Assembly: GCA_948567375.1 (NCBI GenBank)
Contig: OX419758.1
Location: 6,825,001-6,889,000 of the forward strand
Direction: 5' to 3'
Length of the DNA stretch: 64,000 bases
From: Lunularia cruciata
Lineage: Eukaryota; Streptophyta; Marchantiopsida; Lunulariales; Lunulariaceae
Below the pieces are notes generated by a model. The model saw nothing but the letters and a program-made list of their open reading frames with translations. It searched no databases and was not told the origin of the DNA. Shown one piece after another: positions 33,978 to 46,440 of this stretch. Each line of letters opens with the position of its first letter. Positions within the stretch are counted from its first letter, which is position 1. A program made the position numbers and the translations under genes.

Positions 33978-35476
33978 GTAGTTTCATGCGAATCAAGATT
34001 ACCTAGAGTCCCCCTGATTTTTTTTCAGAGCGCCCGTGTATTCGACTCTTCGCTTCGCGCTTCTCTCATCAGGTCGAAGGGTTACCTTCTTCTATTGCCA
34101 CTGAGAAGAACAAACTCCATCGCACTGTCACCCCGATTTCCTGTATTAAGAAACACATGCTCCGCACTGGACAATATATGCCGTGGATGATCTGAGTCGC
34201 AGATCTGAGCCTCAACAGATGAGATAAATCGGACGGATCGGCCCTACATCTTGACATACACAACGCGTTGTGATAACGGGACATGTACATCATATTTATC
34301 AGTATGACATGGGACTTTTGCGTATGGTCCAAAGATGTTGTTTGATAATGAGATTATGTGACGATGTAAGATACGTGCCTTATTATTGATAGTCCTCTAT
34401 ATTTAGATCATACAACATTTGATGGTAATTCAAATGGATGCATGCTCTATCCATCATACCTGCATGCTGCAACATGCAAAATATAAAACTGTAAGGGCAT
34501 CTCTACCCTATAAATATAGAAGTATTTCAATCAAGTTAGACATTTCTAAACTACATTTCAATGTATATATATATATGATAGTTTGGATTTTCTCGTCGGG
34601 CAATATACTCTTTATAAACTGTCCTTAGAGTTGGAACAACAAGATCTTCAACCACAGATAGTTTTTACGAATCTGATTGAGCATGCGCTAGATTTTAAAA
34701 TTTTCATGTTTGTATTCATATGTTTTTGGTTCTTTGAATAAGAAAACCCAGGTAAGGTTTAAGGAGTGAAATAATACCAATGTATATGCTCTAAGAATTT
34801 TAGCTTTGATGGTCCCCATTAGCTTGATGTGAGGAGAACAATGAACATCGTACGGTTTATGGCATATTTCAATTTGAGAACAAACCTACAACACAATTTC
34901 ATACTTCAAGGGGATCTAAACTCTCACATTAGGAAATAATAGACTGAGAACATGTACTAAAAACTTTGTCATAAAAAGATAGACGGTCAAGTTGAGTATG
35001 TTAATTCTTTTGTATAGTTCTAAACAGACTGAGATAAGGTACACATTGAGATGAAGAGAACATAATTGCTACTGAGGATGATGGCTAAGTTGAAGACGAA
35101 AGAGAGGTTGACTTTGACCGGCAGCCAAGCACTAGAATCTTATGTTCGGGACACCCAGCTACTTGTGAGTTGCGCGGAGGGGACGCCTTTACCACAAGCC
35201 GCAGGGGCAACGAATATCAGATCTCGAAGAAGATTTAGCAGATGAGAAGGGAATGGAAGAATAAAGCTAAACACAGAGCGGCAGGTAGCGCCAAAGGAAT
35301 GATGGGAACGAAGAGGAGATGAAGCAGAAACCAAGGAAGCAGGAGGAAGAGACATGCTTGCTTTGCTTGGAGTTGGCGTGATTTCACCATAAGTTCTTGC
35401 TCTCTTCTTCGTCTCTACTTTTTCACCATCTTGTACGGCTCTCGAGGTTATCAACTCTATCTTTCTGAACTCGCTC

Positions 35477-36783
35477 GTGGAGGCCTGCCTTGAATGTGTA
35501 CCATGCCAGGAACAGCAATGGACTCAGGTTTTCAGCACAACGGACTTAGTCTTCAACATTTTTGGCTTCTTCCGTTTAGACTCTCTCCTATCTGTTCCAG
35601 CCATCTGTGAGCTATGGAACCGCCTCGTGATCCTAGGAAGCAGAACGAGGACCAAGTCCTGCTGCTATGTCTTTGATGGGCATTCTACGCAACATTTTGA
35701 TCCTGAAGACCGAGTTTGCATGTCCGTTTCCGGGCCCCCTTCACCTGGCCTCGGTGATAGCATTGGTCACTATCTTTCTCTTATTCCGAGAGTAGGAACT
35801 AACTCCAGTCTGGTAGGGTTTATAGAGCAATCAAACCCAGTTGCATGAATGGGCGTTTCTGGGTAGGTAACCTCCTTAACCAGGAATAGGAATTGGATCC
35901 GGGTCGTCACTACGGGCAAGTGGTGCGCAGAGTTACTGATAAGTGGTTCTCAGCCAGAGTAGAGCTTGTTATTAGTGTCAGAGTTACTTGTTATTGTTGT
36001 TGTTACTTCTTGTTACCTTTTTTGTCTCTCCCTTGTACGGCTTGATGGGGTGTTCCCATCCATCGTTTTTCCTACGCGATCGCCTTCTTGTGGTTGTTAA
36101 ACTTCTACTACATCTTACAAAATTTCCTGGCCAATGTACCAGAGTTAAACAGCACGATTTTTCATATTTTAGACTCCAATCATTGAGATGGAAGTCGTCC
36201 TTTATATCTCTACCAGATCTTCCAGCGACCAAGGTACAACGCTTCTCAATCCATGATATAACGTTAGAGGATGGTTTCATCTTTCTGTTGGCTTTCGCGG
36301 AGACGAACCTTATTGAAGATGGTGAAATTGAGCGAGTGCGGATGCACACGGTAGTTACTCGCTGTGATATAGCGAGGAGAAAAGTTGTTTCTCGTCCTGT
36401 AACCCTTTAGGGAGACGATTTTATTGAGGGCAGTCAGCTGCTTTTTGGCAAAGGTGATAGTTTTGTACCCATTATAATCGCGGAAGTACTTCCATCTTAC
36501 GATCGTACAAATTTGCTAAGCATTATACGTGACTCCCACACGAGAAAGTGGGGATCTGGAATGTGAGTGGCTTGAGTCCAAGATTAAGGAAGTTCTGCTT
36601 GATGGACAAGACTACACATGATTACGAGAGGCGCTGAAGGTATTTAACGAAACCATGTCTTTTGTATCCTTGAACGATCTCGACGACCCGAAAGCACTTC
36701 CTCAACCTATCTCGAACTCTAGAGCTGTAGGCCACAATGCAGCCCCTTGTGTCTTTGTCTCGCGGTTTGACATAGAACCTTTG
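35477..36783 (+). pseudogene. F-box pseudogene, tandem paralogue of 30802-32016
   Basis: QQWTQVFSTTDLVFNIF, LVILGSRTRTKSCCYVFDGH and VSGPPSPGL align with the intact gene residue by residue for about 115 codons. The frame is then lost at a stop (TGA 35846-35848) with a 1-nt shift (next frame reads GRFWVGNLLN). An inserted dispersed repeat lies at about 35990-36100. Homology resumes with NSTIFHILDSNH, LRWKSSFISLPDL and FSIHDITLEDGFIFLLAF (to TAG 36408-36410) and ends near VFVSRFDIEPL at 36783. The F-box leucine and cysteine pattern is weakened (AICELWNRLVI). It cannot encode a full F-box protein. Confidence 0.88.
35990..36100 (+). repeat. Short dispersed repeat inserted in the F-box pseudogene
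   Basis: TACCTTTTTTGTCTCTCCC, TTGTACGGCTTGATGGGG, GTTCCCATCCATCG and CTACGCGATCGCC match the repeat family. The intact paralogue lacks it: there CTTGTTGGTC runs within about 30 bases into TCTACATCTTAC. The absence shows that this sequence moved in. Exact ends are unclear because the flank is TTGTTATTG-rich. Confidence 0.7.
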
Positions 36784-39700
36784 ATGAGAAACTGGATTCC
36801 CTTCACGATTGACAAATTTGTTGGTCAGTAGAATTTGTTGAAAACCACTGCGCCATTTACTTGTAAAGCGTAACTTTCTAGGCGTAAGGTCAATGTGTAA
36901 GAGAACTCCTAGTCGTCTCTTAATTTTTGTGACATGAGAACTATGTACGCTTATCACCCAGTTTCTTGGACCCTGTACAATGTGCATTTGTGAAGATGTG
37001 TGTCATGTATATGCTTCAAGAACCAGTTCAATTGAATTGAGCTCTGGTAAATGGTTTCGCAGTGAATGAGGCTTGCAGCGTTCCTTGGCGTAGAAAAGAA
37101 GTGATTTCACGAATAGCCTTCAATGTCCCCCTTGCGGGAGTTTCGATCCTCATGAGCGTCCAAGCGCAGGTTTGCTTACAGCACGACGCAAGGTCTCGTT
37201 AAAGAAGAGGCGTTCGAAAGTCCTATGGAGAAAGAATATATTCAGAAATTGGAAACACTCTTCAAATGAGAGTCAATGGTATATGATCCTCCTGATTATA
37301 AAAGAACACTTCTTACGTTTAAAGATCCTAAGTCTTCTAAAAAACACTTCTCAGATTCGTCAAAATTTATCATAAGTACTTGAATATTTCTAGTGTTTTA
37401 TCACTGTCGATTGCTGTAGGGTGCAGGGTCCTAGGCCTTAAAGAGAAGTTCAGACGGATTTCTATTTGTCAGGATCTGAAGATTTAAAGCAGATCGATTT
37501 GGTAAGATGTATAAAGGTAAAGTCTTGCGTGATTTCGATCATGTTCTTTGCCTATGCATAGGATATGATGGGTATACTCTATAAGCTGTTGATAAAGATG
37601 AACTTGATTAAGTGATTACATTTAATAAAAGATTAATATAAAAATCATTTATATTCTATTCCTTACCCCCAAAGTAACACTAGGGGATTTCCATTTGTTT
37701 CTAAGACACTAAGAGACATGTATTCCGTTCCCACATATAAAAGTTAGCAATGTGTTTTTCACTAACTTACCAAATAAAAGAATATTTAATCTTTCCCTTT
37801 GTTTGGCCTCGAAGAGTGATATTAATTTGAGTTTGATACATTCAAACTGAAGAGAAACAAAGTTTATCAACAAGTCAGTTGATGCGACCTAATATAGTAC
37901 AGATAGCACATATGTTGACTGCGATAATACGATCTAAATAAATCAAACATGATCTGATTATAATCATGTTTAAGGGTTTTTATTGAATTTTTTATTAAAT
38001 AGATTAATTTGCGGACTAGATATTGGAACAAATTAGGTGAAGCGATCCCCTTCAGAATCTTTATTTTACATCTTATCAAGAGCTTTGTTAGTAAAAGCAT
38101 CTAAAATTTTCTGATATTGCTTACATTTTGAGCAATATCTTAAAACGTACAGTCCTACCTCCAGCATCTAAAATATGTTTTGGGAATATCTTATATTATA
38201 ATTGTTTACTCCATTTCCTGTCATGTTTTAACACTTTACCTAGACATAATTTCAATTTCCATCGAGGTAATCTGGTTATATGCTTATGCTATTCATAATT
38301 TCCTGAATTTCACTGAATAAATTTGTCAAAATTCGATAAAATATGATTAAAAGAAGCAATAATATTCTTCTAACAATCCTTTCGAGGATTTTGAAGTTCA
38401 TTCTGATCTTTAGGTAAATAGCGGTATTTCTCAGTGTTTTAGTTTACTTGTATATATTTCATCTAAAAAATTCAAAAAAAAAATTCGAAAAGGTAGAATT
38501 CTCATAAACATCACTTTCCTCTATAGTTCCATTCACATATTGATTAGAAGTCCTCCTCATCCATTATAATAAAATATAAAATATACATATCGTGGCTAAT
38601 AAGATGATGAGATTAGATTAAAAAAAGGAAATAAGATAGGCTGTAGCAGAAGATAAATACGAAGCATGGTAAGATATCCATTATTAAGGGTGAAAAATTA
38701 TATTTTTCCACTCAAAGATGTGAAAGCAGTGCTAATCATTTCTAAAATTTAAGAATATGTGCGTAGAAGATAAAAAATAATATTTAATTTCTTGCTTATA
38801 CTATGTTAAATTTCAGTTAGATCAAGGTAACACCATTGTTTCTTTAATTCAACAGTGAAATTGCTCTCAAATTAAATAAACTAAATTGCAAGGAGAGAAG
38901 TTTATAACGAAGCTAATTCAGAAAAGAACAACAAATACAAGTATGATTAGGATGACCTTCGACTGCCTGTGTGACGTATTCATCGTACCGTCTCACATCG
39001 AACGGCGCTGTTTGGCACGCCACATCTCACCGCTCTCATAAGCACGACGGCAGCGATAGTTCTCAACTGTGGTAAGCCAGTCCATACTAAAGACGACTAC
39101 GTAGCTTCGTTCTGGATGTAGTGAAGGGATCGAGTTCAGTGATATCCGTTAATAACTCTTGCTCTGAACGTCAGTTAATTGGATTTTAGAAAGTGTAATT
39201 GTCTGTTTTAGGTGAGTTAGGTTGATTCAAGGAACATATTGCTAATACGTTTCACTCTCATATTGTGTACTTCAAGACTATCATGTTATATATCTGCAGG
39301 AAATTCATCGTGGCCAAAGTCATTGTCCACACTATATTTTGACAATACCTTTGTGGTTTTTCAAATCTCTTCTTCTAATCTCACATACGAGTTATTTATC
39401 TTGCATCTCACAACCAAGTTGCGAGTTTAGTCGTGTCTTAACTTTCTAACTTCCTCTCTAAACTCATGATCTAGACATCTCATAACACATGAACCCATTA
39501 AAGATTAAGTTAAGTACAAGAGAGAAGGTTGACACATTAACACACGATGAAGTGGATAGCAATGACAAAGTTGAGATTGAGATTACCCGTGCCCATATTT
39601 CCATGATAAATTTATTTGTCAGTCCCTTGATTTCATGGCAGCACATTGTTCTAGCCGTCCTCAAGTAGTACAACTTTAAACTGACCCGCTTACGAAGAAG

Positions 39701-39999
39701 TGCTAAGCTGAATATCCTACTCCCTTATGGTTTGGTATGAGTTGACGGTTTTCCGAATCATCCTTATGTTGGTTCCTGTCTCTTGAATCGTCCCCGTAAT
39801 AGCTCTTTCGTCTTGAAGTTACTTTGTATCGAATAATAAATATGTTAAGAATATCTACAATCTAAATGAATGATCTTATTTTGTCATTATTGGATCTAGT
39901 TGTCCACGCACGTTGTTTTTTTTATTGTTTAATGGATGTCTACATCAACGAAATATACTTGAGTGAAGGTTACACAGATTATCATTTACAAGGAGGCGC
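36784..39999. other. AT-rich intergenic region
   Basis: No gene recognised. 37600-38960 is strongly AT-rich with runs of A and T. The block at 38950-39130 is richer in CpG (CGACTGCC, CCGTCTCACATCGAACGGCG) but has no usable frame. Confidence 0.5.
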
Positions 40000-40135
40000 G
40001 ATATAGAGACACATTTTTACATATTTGGTACTAAAGCTTTATTAAAGCTTCAGTTCCCCAAATTTGGTGATATAGAGGCACACTTTTACATATTTGGTAA
40101 TAAAGCTTTACGAAAGCTTCAGCTCCCCAAATCTA
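40000..40135. repeat. Tandem duplication, 69-bp period
   Basis: GATATAGAGACACATTTTTA at 40000 recurs as GATATAGAGGCACACTTTTA at 40069, each followed by AAAGCTT...AAGCTTCAG and CCCCAAAT. Confidence 0.92.
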
Positions 40136-42244
40136 CGTTGGACGTCAGCTTTTGAGGCCTTTTCGGGGCCGGAACAGAGTCATCGCGGACAAACGACCAG
40201 GCATAAACCGGGATAACATGCACAATGCTTTTATTTGTTACATCCTCGGGGAAACGTTCTTGTGTTTCTTCAGGTTGTTCTCTACACGGTCCACAAGATT
40301 ATGAGAAACAGTTTGGGTGCTTTACACTACGCAGTGCACCCCGATAGCCATGCATACAGGTCGTGTCTACGTAAAAGACACTTTTGTCATTTGTCATAAC
40401 TCAGATAACTACCAAACCCTTGTGTGCCCACTTCCTTTCATGTCATACCTGTCATCTGTTGACTTGATTGACCTTATTATCATCCCTCGGATATTGTCAG
40501 CCTTTAAGAGGTTTTTTTTTGTTTTTGTTTCAACCGGGGCAATCACAATCACTCTTCAATGCTTCGATCACAGTTTCCAAATACTAATAAGCTCTCAGAA
40601 ACATCCACCGTTTCGTGTCTCTAATGGAAGGAGGACCAGAACCTACAGGAAGTCAAGAGAGTATGCATGGAAGCACGGTCGATTTACTAGTTAGGGATTA
40701 AACTAGATACGCCTGTCAACAATCATCTCCAATCAAGTTTGGTCTCTAGGAGAAATAACTGGATTCAGATTGATCGAAAACGTCAAATACAGGTTCTTTT
40801 GTGATGTCTATTGCATCAGTCTACAAAAATGATGATAGTATATCCAGATAGAAAAATCGATAACTAGCTGCGCTGTACAGTAGCGTAGTAACTGCAACAA
40901 TCCGTAAGAATCTTCAAACCAGATACACTGTGCAGTTGCTGTAAGAGGTCGAAGGTGTGCTGATGAAGTCTTCTCTGAGCCAGTGAGCAGTAATGTAGGG
41001 TTGTTTGGATATGTCCTAAGCTCTAATGTGCTCAATGTCAGTGTCAGCCAAAGCGGCAACATTTTCCATGCTTGTAATAGAGTCATGGAAGAATCTCCCA
41101 CTCGTCCAAATGTGTCATCCTTACCTGTACGCATAACAACAAGAAGCATGTACGTTAGATCAGGACTGCAGATCAAGAACAGTACAAGAAGTTCACCAAT
41201 AAGCACAATTGAGAAAAAAGTTCTTGCGGGGCCCATGTAACAGGTAATACTGTATGTAGACCAAAACCGGAAATTCAGGTCATCTCAACTACAGTGGGCA
41301 GCTGACTTCGTATGCCCTGAATTCAATCAAAGGCTTAAATGCATATGAATAGAGCAAGCCAATTCAATCCTATCCACTACGATTACGATTTGTCTGTGGG
41401 CATCAGTCAACAAAGGCTGCAGCTGTTTCGTTATTTTCCAGATAGTATGGCCGCGATTGACCTGATTGCATACGACGTCAGTGTCTCTGGATCCCGATTA
41501 AAAGAGCCCAGAGGAAGAAGTTGTCTTGCCTAGGGTTTCTCTCATGAACTCAGAGTTAGGGATGTGGTGAAAGAAGACCATACCCAAAAACTTGGCAGAA
41601 ATTCCACCGAACCAAATCCAGATACTAATTTCGACCTAAAGACAACGCTATTTAAAGGCTTCAGCAATGAAAAATATAAGGCAACAAACTTGTCGAACAA
41701 CCAACACCATAAACTTGTTGAAGACCCGCAAAAAATGAAGTAGACTGTATGCTGGTAGTGAGGAAGTGAGCTTGTTGTAGAAAAGCTATCCTTGTTGATA
41801 AGATCTATACCTACTAAACAGGCATAGAACACTTAACCAATACGCTTTTCAGGGTTAAGTGTTCTATGCCTGTTTAGTAGGTATAGATCTTATTGGCCAC
41901 GCGAATAAAATACAGTCTATCCGCTTTCAGAGATGATACTCTGCCGCAACTAAGTCGCCTATGAAATAATGAAATCGTCGACATAAAAGGTGCGCGACAT
42001 AAATGGCAGTTGGTATCCAACGACATTCCACGCTGGTCGGACTATTGACATTCTCCACATTATGGAGACCTCTTGCACAAATCGAATGCAACTGCCATTA
42101 GATATCTAAAGATTGATAATATTAGATCCACTGAAAGAATCAATGAAATCGAGATGGTGGGGGGCTTGGGGATATGCACAACGGTGACGGTGATGTCTGA
42201 TCCAAAGAACTCCGATGTGTCCTTTGGATCAGAGTTAGTTTTAC
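40136..42244. other. Spacer 3' of the membrane-protein exon
   Basis: Likely contains further exons of the gene at 42648-43219 (minus), but none could be proved. A minus-strand GTAAGG donor after TTATGCGTACAG (near 41127) and the open minus-strand stretch 40808-41236 are candidates. It also holds the perfect hairpin at 41798-41893. Confidence 0.35.
41798..41893. repeat. Perfect inverted repeat, 41-bp arms, 14-nt loop
   Basis: Left arm 41798-41838 (starts ATAAGATCTATACC, ends CACTTAACC), loop 41839-41852 (AATACGCTTTTCAG), right arm 41853-41893, the exact reverse complement. There are no mismatches in 41 pairs. Confidence 0.97.
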
Positions 42245-42560
42245 TTCTGAGACGCTTTCGCCAAGCGTTAGCCCAGTCGATTGACAAAGGTATAGGAGAG
42301 CTGGCGAAAAACTACGTCCGTGACGGAAGAACTTTCTAAGAAGCCAAGCAAATGTCTGAGAGATGCTTTTCCTGAGACATTCTCGCCAAGCGTCTCTTTA
42401 GCTAAATCGATTGACAGAAGATTCAAAAACATACAGGGCAGTTGGTGAAAAGCTTCGGCTGTAATAGGAGAACTTTCTAACGAGCAAAGCAATGTCTGAC
42501 AGACGCTTTTTCTCTATCCAGCAAGCAATGTTTGAGAGATGCTTCCTCTCTATCCACAGG
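42245..42560. repeat. Diverged tandem repeat, about 120-bp unit
   Basis: TTCTGAGACGCTTTCGCCAAGCGT at 42246 recurs as CTGAGACATTCTCGCCAAGC near 42372. AATCGATTGACA, GGAAGAACTTTCTAA versus GGAGAACTTTCTAA, and AGCAATGTCTGASAGA words repeat two or three times. Confidence 0.7.
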
Positions 42561-42647
42561 AATAGCAGCTATGTTATGTTCTTGCTCAAGTAGATTAGCA
42601 TGCTCGATGAAAATCTATAGCTTCAACCGAAATGTGAGGTATCTTAC

Positions 42648-43219
42648 CTCCTGCTCTCTTCCAGATTGGTGGGTTTTTTTATCGGGGCCGGAGGAGCTTG
42701 CCAGAGCTGCTCTTCTTCCTTGTCATTGTCCTCTGGGACTCCAAAATCACCATCGAACTTCTCCAGGTTAACCAGCGTTTTGCTTTTGCTCTTCTTTGGT
42801 TTCTTTGCAGACTTCTTTTCCTTGGGTTTGTCTTCTGGTATCTCCCGTTTCTTCTCGACAAACTTTTCTTCTTCTCGGAACACATTGACTGCCCGTGGTA
42901 ATAATCCATTCTCCTCTTTTTTCTCTTCTTTCTCTTCTTCCATTGCTTTCTGTGGCTTCTCGTATGACGTCTCCATAGTATCATCTATGGATTTTTCCAC
43001 ACTCATCTGCTCTACCAGACTATTATCCACAGGTCTCACGGTTGATAATCGAGGAGAAGAAGAAGAGAACATTTGCCTCAGCATATAACATGGAACCAGC
43101 GCAAGCAGAACCCACAAGCATAAGTATCGTCTGTGCATGATCCTTCTCCTTAGTTCTGACCATCTTTGTGATCCATAACCTGCAGACAATTTCTTCGGAG
43201 AAGCGCTATACAATCCCAT
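42648..43219 (-). CDS. First coding exon of an unrecognised type II membrane protein
   Basis: Start ATG at 43219 (MGLYSASPKKLSAGYG), after an in-frame upstream ATG 18 codons earlier that is less likely. Residues about 28-48 (RRYLCLWVLLALVPCYMLRQ) form a single membrane anchor preceded by Arg/His, so the N-terminus should be cytosolic. The following 140 residues are highly charged and Lys/Glu-rich (MEEEKEEKKEENGLLP, PKEKKSAKKPKKSKSK), probably a flexible stem. The exon ends in GAG followed by the donor GTAAGAT at 42647-42641. This short cytosolic tail, anchor and stem resemble Golgi glycosyltransferases, but no catalytic domain is visible, so that is inference. Downstream exons were not found with confidence. 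Confidence 0.6.
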
Positions 43220-45439
43220 GATTGATATCTGATACGAATCACAACACACACTAATTAGAAAGAGAAAGCACAACTAGTATAAAATCTGCGCGGCAGACTC
43301 TGCTTACTGTAGACTGCTGAAAGATCATAAGAATAGACCCTGCAAGAACATAAAATAGAAATTTAGGGTTACATCGATTGAAACTGCAATTAGGCTACAG
43401 ACACTCCGAACAATCTCTTATACACATAACTTGAATACCTACACAGTACTCTACTAGTAATAGAAATCCACTCAATTACAGTTGAAGTCGGTGCGTTTAT
43501 AAAACATTTGATCAAGAAAACCCACCTAAAATTAACGCAATGCAATCTCTGACAAGTCTATCGATGTTTGAAGTCTGAAAGTCTCGTGTATCCGGCGCCT
43601 TGGCTGAGACTAGACTTCACTACACCCGGTAAGACATCTAGAATGTCAAAAATGCCCGCTTCAACGAGCTTGCTCGCAAGTGTAGTTCTATTGCTCTATA
43701 CTACAGTGGCAGTTCCTTTCGAACTCATTGTCTACCCTAAACTAGTGGACTGTAGCGGTGGATTTGTATTCAAAGACGAAGAGCTCTAAAGTAAAATCAA
43801 TCAACCAAAGAGAAAGGAACTGGTCTACAAAGCTTTCCTGACAAAAAGCCTATGACTGCGAGTTGGATTGCATATAAGTGAATGGCTGGTACACGGTTTC
43901 AGTGCAGTAACTCTCATAAAGAAAGTAGATATCCTATATATAATGATAGCAACCAACTTAATAAGTGACTGACCATAAGAACCCCATGTGTGACAGCTCC
44001 GGGACAAAAGAGATAAGAGTGTTATTACATATATTAAGAGAGTGTTCTCATATTCATTACATATAATAATATATTATTTTTTAATTCACATTTATTTTTT
44101 ACAAATTTAATGATCTATAGATTACCTCATTTAAAATTTACTATAAATTGAATATAAAAATAATTTTCATTAAAAATTCGATGTAATTTTTATTTAAATC
44201 AAAATTATAAAGATCATTATATTATCAATAAAGAATATCAATAAATAAATTTTAAATATAAATTGTGTTTGTACTAAAATTTAGACATTTATAAAATTTA
44301 AATTTATTTAAAATACACTAAATAAACGTAAAAATATAATATAGCAATATTTTATTATTTTATCCCAAATTTATTTAAAAATTTTATATTTATATTTTCT
44401 GGAGACTAAAAATTAGTAAAATCAAAATTTGATCAGTATAATTTATATTTGTTATATTTACTAGTTAGTAAAATTGTCATTTCAAATTTATAGTATATAT
44501 TGTATATATCTATTTATGTTCATATATTCTTCATGAAGCAAATATCTACCTCCTGAATTTAGATAGACTTACATCAAACTGTTTTATTATCAATGATAAA
44601 TACATTATGAACTATAGTTCAAAATACACATACACTCTAAAATCAATTACAAATAATGAATAATTTTTAAAATACAAAATAAAATTTTTATGTAATATTT
44701 CTGGTATGTTTTAAAATTTTAATATAACTAGAAATTTATTTTAAATAATTTTAAAAATAAAATATTCATATTTATAAATAATATTTTAATAAATCCTATA
44801 AATTTCATTCTCAAAATATCATAAAAATTAAAGTAAAATGTAAAATGAATCATTATCATATAAAATTAAAGAAAATGTGGCAAGAACCATGTAATGAAAT
44901 CTAAAATTTTCTATGTATATATTATCATCTCACAGAGTTATTTTTAAATCATTTTTTTAGATATATAATGGAATTATCTATTTCTTATATACTTAATGGG
45001 ACTTCTAATCATTCTTTGTCTCTTATTTAACTTCCCTTCTCATTCTCTCCAGTATATAATGTATATAAGGTTATATTATCATTTTATTTATTAGATTTTT
45101 ATTTCGTTATTTATTTTTACTTAAAATATTAAATAAATTCTGATAATATTGAATATAAAATTATTTCGGTATATTTTTATATCAATATTAAACATAAATC
45201 AGACAAGTTATATTGACAACTTATGTACTAATCAAATTGAAGAATTTTATACTTTTTATTCAAATTGCATCAAATATATTTTGTATCATCATTTTCATCA
45301 CAAAAATAAATATGAAATTATTTAAATTCATATTACTTTTAAGAAGTAAAATGATAATACATTTATGTAAATTTACCATAACAAAAATTCACAACCTTCG
45401 GGTTCGCCCTTTCCCTCACAAAAACACATCATATATATC
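43220..45439. other. Upstream region, then extremely AT-rich tract
   Basis: 43220-43560 is probably the 5' leader and promoter of the minus-strand gene. 44030-45400 is very AT-rich, with ATTTAAAT and AATATAAA words, and has no gene or clear repeat unit. Confidence 0.6.
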
Positions 45440-45630
45440 ACAAAAAGTGGAAGTGAGGAAGGGCGACCGTGTAGAAAACACTAAGGAAGGGAAGACCCCA
45501 AGTTGATAGAAGACATTTCTCCTTCTTCTTGTTATTCTATGCTAATTACGAAAGTAATGAAAATAGACTACCCCATAGGATAACTGAAGGACTGAGGGAT
45601 GGGAAAACTCCATCAAACAGTACAAAGGTA
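45440..45630 (-). repeat. Two dispersed-repeat copies, diverged
   Basis: The minus strand reads GGGGTCTTCCCTTCC, then TTTTCTACACGGTCGCCC at 45452-45500, and CCATTTTACCTTTGTAC, TTGATGGAGTTTTCCCATCC at 45580-45635. Each matches part of the family at 799, 36018 and 53075. At 45403-45419 the same GGTTCGCCCTTTCCCTCAC end lies in the opposite orientation, giving a local inverted repeat. Confidence 0.5.
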
Positions 45631-45768
45631 AAATGGATTTGCCTTCCTATGCGAGTCTCCTTGCTTGAAGAAGATATTTCTTCAGCACATGGAAAAGACA
45701 CCACAATAACCAAGTTTCTTCAATCACACAGTACAGTTGCACTATGACCAATAAAAGGAACACATGCA

Positions 45769-45865
45769 GAGCTGACGGAGGAAGTTTGGGTGGGCAGAAT
45801 TACATCAAGCGAGTAGGAGCTGACGGATGAGGTTTCGGTAGGTAGAATCACACTAAGTGAGTGGA
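45769..45865. repeat. Tandem duplication, 48-bp unit
   Basis: GAGCTGACGGAGGAAGTTT at 45769 recurs as GAGCTGACGGATGAGGTTT at 45817, followed by GGCAGAATTACATCAAGCGAG and GGTAGAATCACACTAAGTGAG respectively. Confidence 0.9.
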
Positions 45866-46101
45866 AGATGACATCTGCAAGAGCCAGGCCATCCAGCCAT
45901 CCAGCCAGCAGTCTAAACGCTTTCAAGGGCCGGCCAGCCCAGCCATCCATTATACCAGTCACTTTCAGGTGTCATCCAGCTCGTTCTCTTTCCCCTAGAT
46001 TCGAATCACTAGATGTCTTTGATACGCCTGTGGCACGGGAATGGGAAATGATAACTTACTGAGAAAACGAGTATCAATTTCTTCTTCTTTCCATGATTCT
46101 C

Positions 46102-46410
46102 GGACCTTGTGTGCTTTTACTAACATCCTGTCTTCAAGAACTAGGGTTTGCATTCTTGTCTTCAAGATTGTTGTTCAATAATTGTTTCCTTTTCAAAGCA
46201 AGTTCTCTTAACCAGAAAAATTACTAGCGTGCTAGACAGTGAAAATATGGATAGTGCTGCCAAACCGGACCTTGCGTGTTTCTCCTAACATCCTGTCTTC
46301 AAGAACTAGGGTTTTATCTCTTGTCTTCAAGATTGTTGTTCAGTTATCGTTTCCATTTCAAAGTAAGTTTAAACAGAACTATTGCCAACGTGCTAGACAA
46401 TAATACAATA
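46102..46410. repeat. Tandem duplication, 165-bp period
   Basis: GGACCTTGTGTGCTTTTACTAA at 46102 recurs as GGACCTTGCGTGTTTCTCCTAA at 46267. CATCCTGTCTTCAAGAAC, TTGTCTTCAAGATTGTTGTT and ACGTGCTAGACA words repeat in order. The tRNA-like sequence lies 30 bases beyond the second unit. Confidence 0.92.
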
Positions 46411-46440
46411 TATTTGAAGATAAACAGATCCAAACTGAAA

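Larger units (their letters stand above)
32017..35476. other. Spacer between the F-box pair
   Basis: No gene supported. Contents: a 24-bp perfect inverted repeat (32989-33055), a 30-bp duplication at about 33585-33640 (TTCAATAGATACACA), a 169-bp tandem duplication (33655-33977) and, on the minus strand at 35140-35380, an open stretch rich in Ser, Leu and Pro (MSLPPASLVSASSPLRSHHS) that resembles a plastid transit peptide. The last is too weak to call a gene. Confidence 0.5.

Noticed and set aside
40808-41236. 142-codon minus-strand hydrophobic frame
   Set aside because: It may contain exon sequence (a GTAAGG donor lies inside), but two competing frames look equally plausible and no family is recognised.
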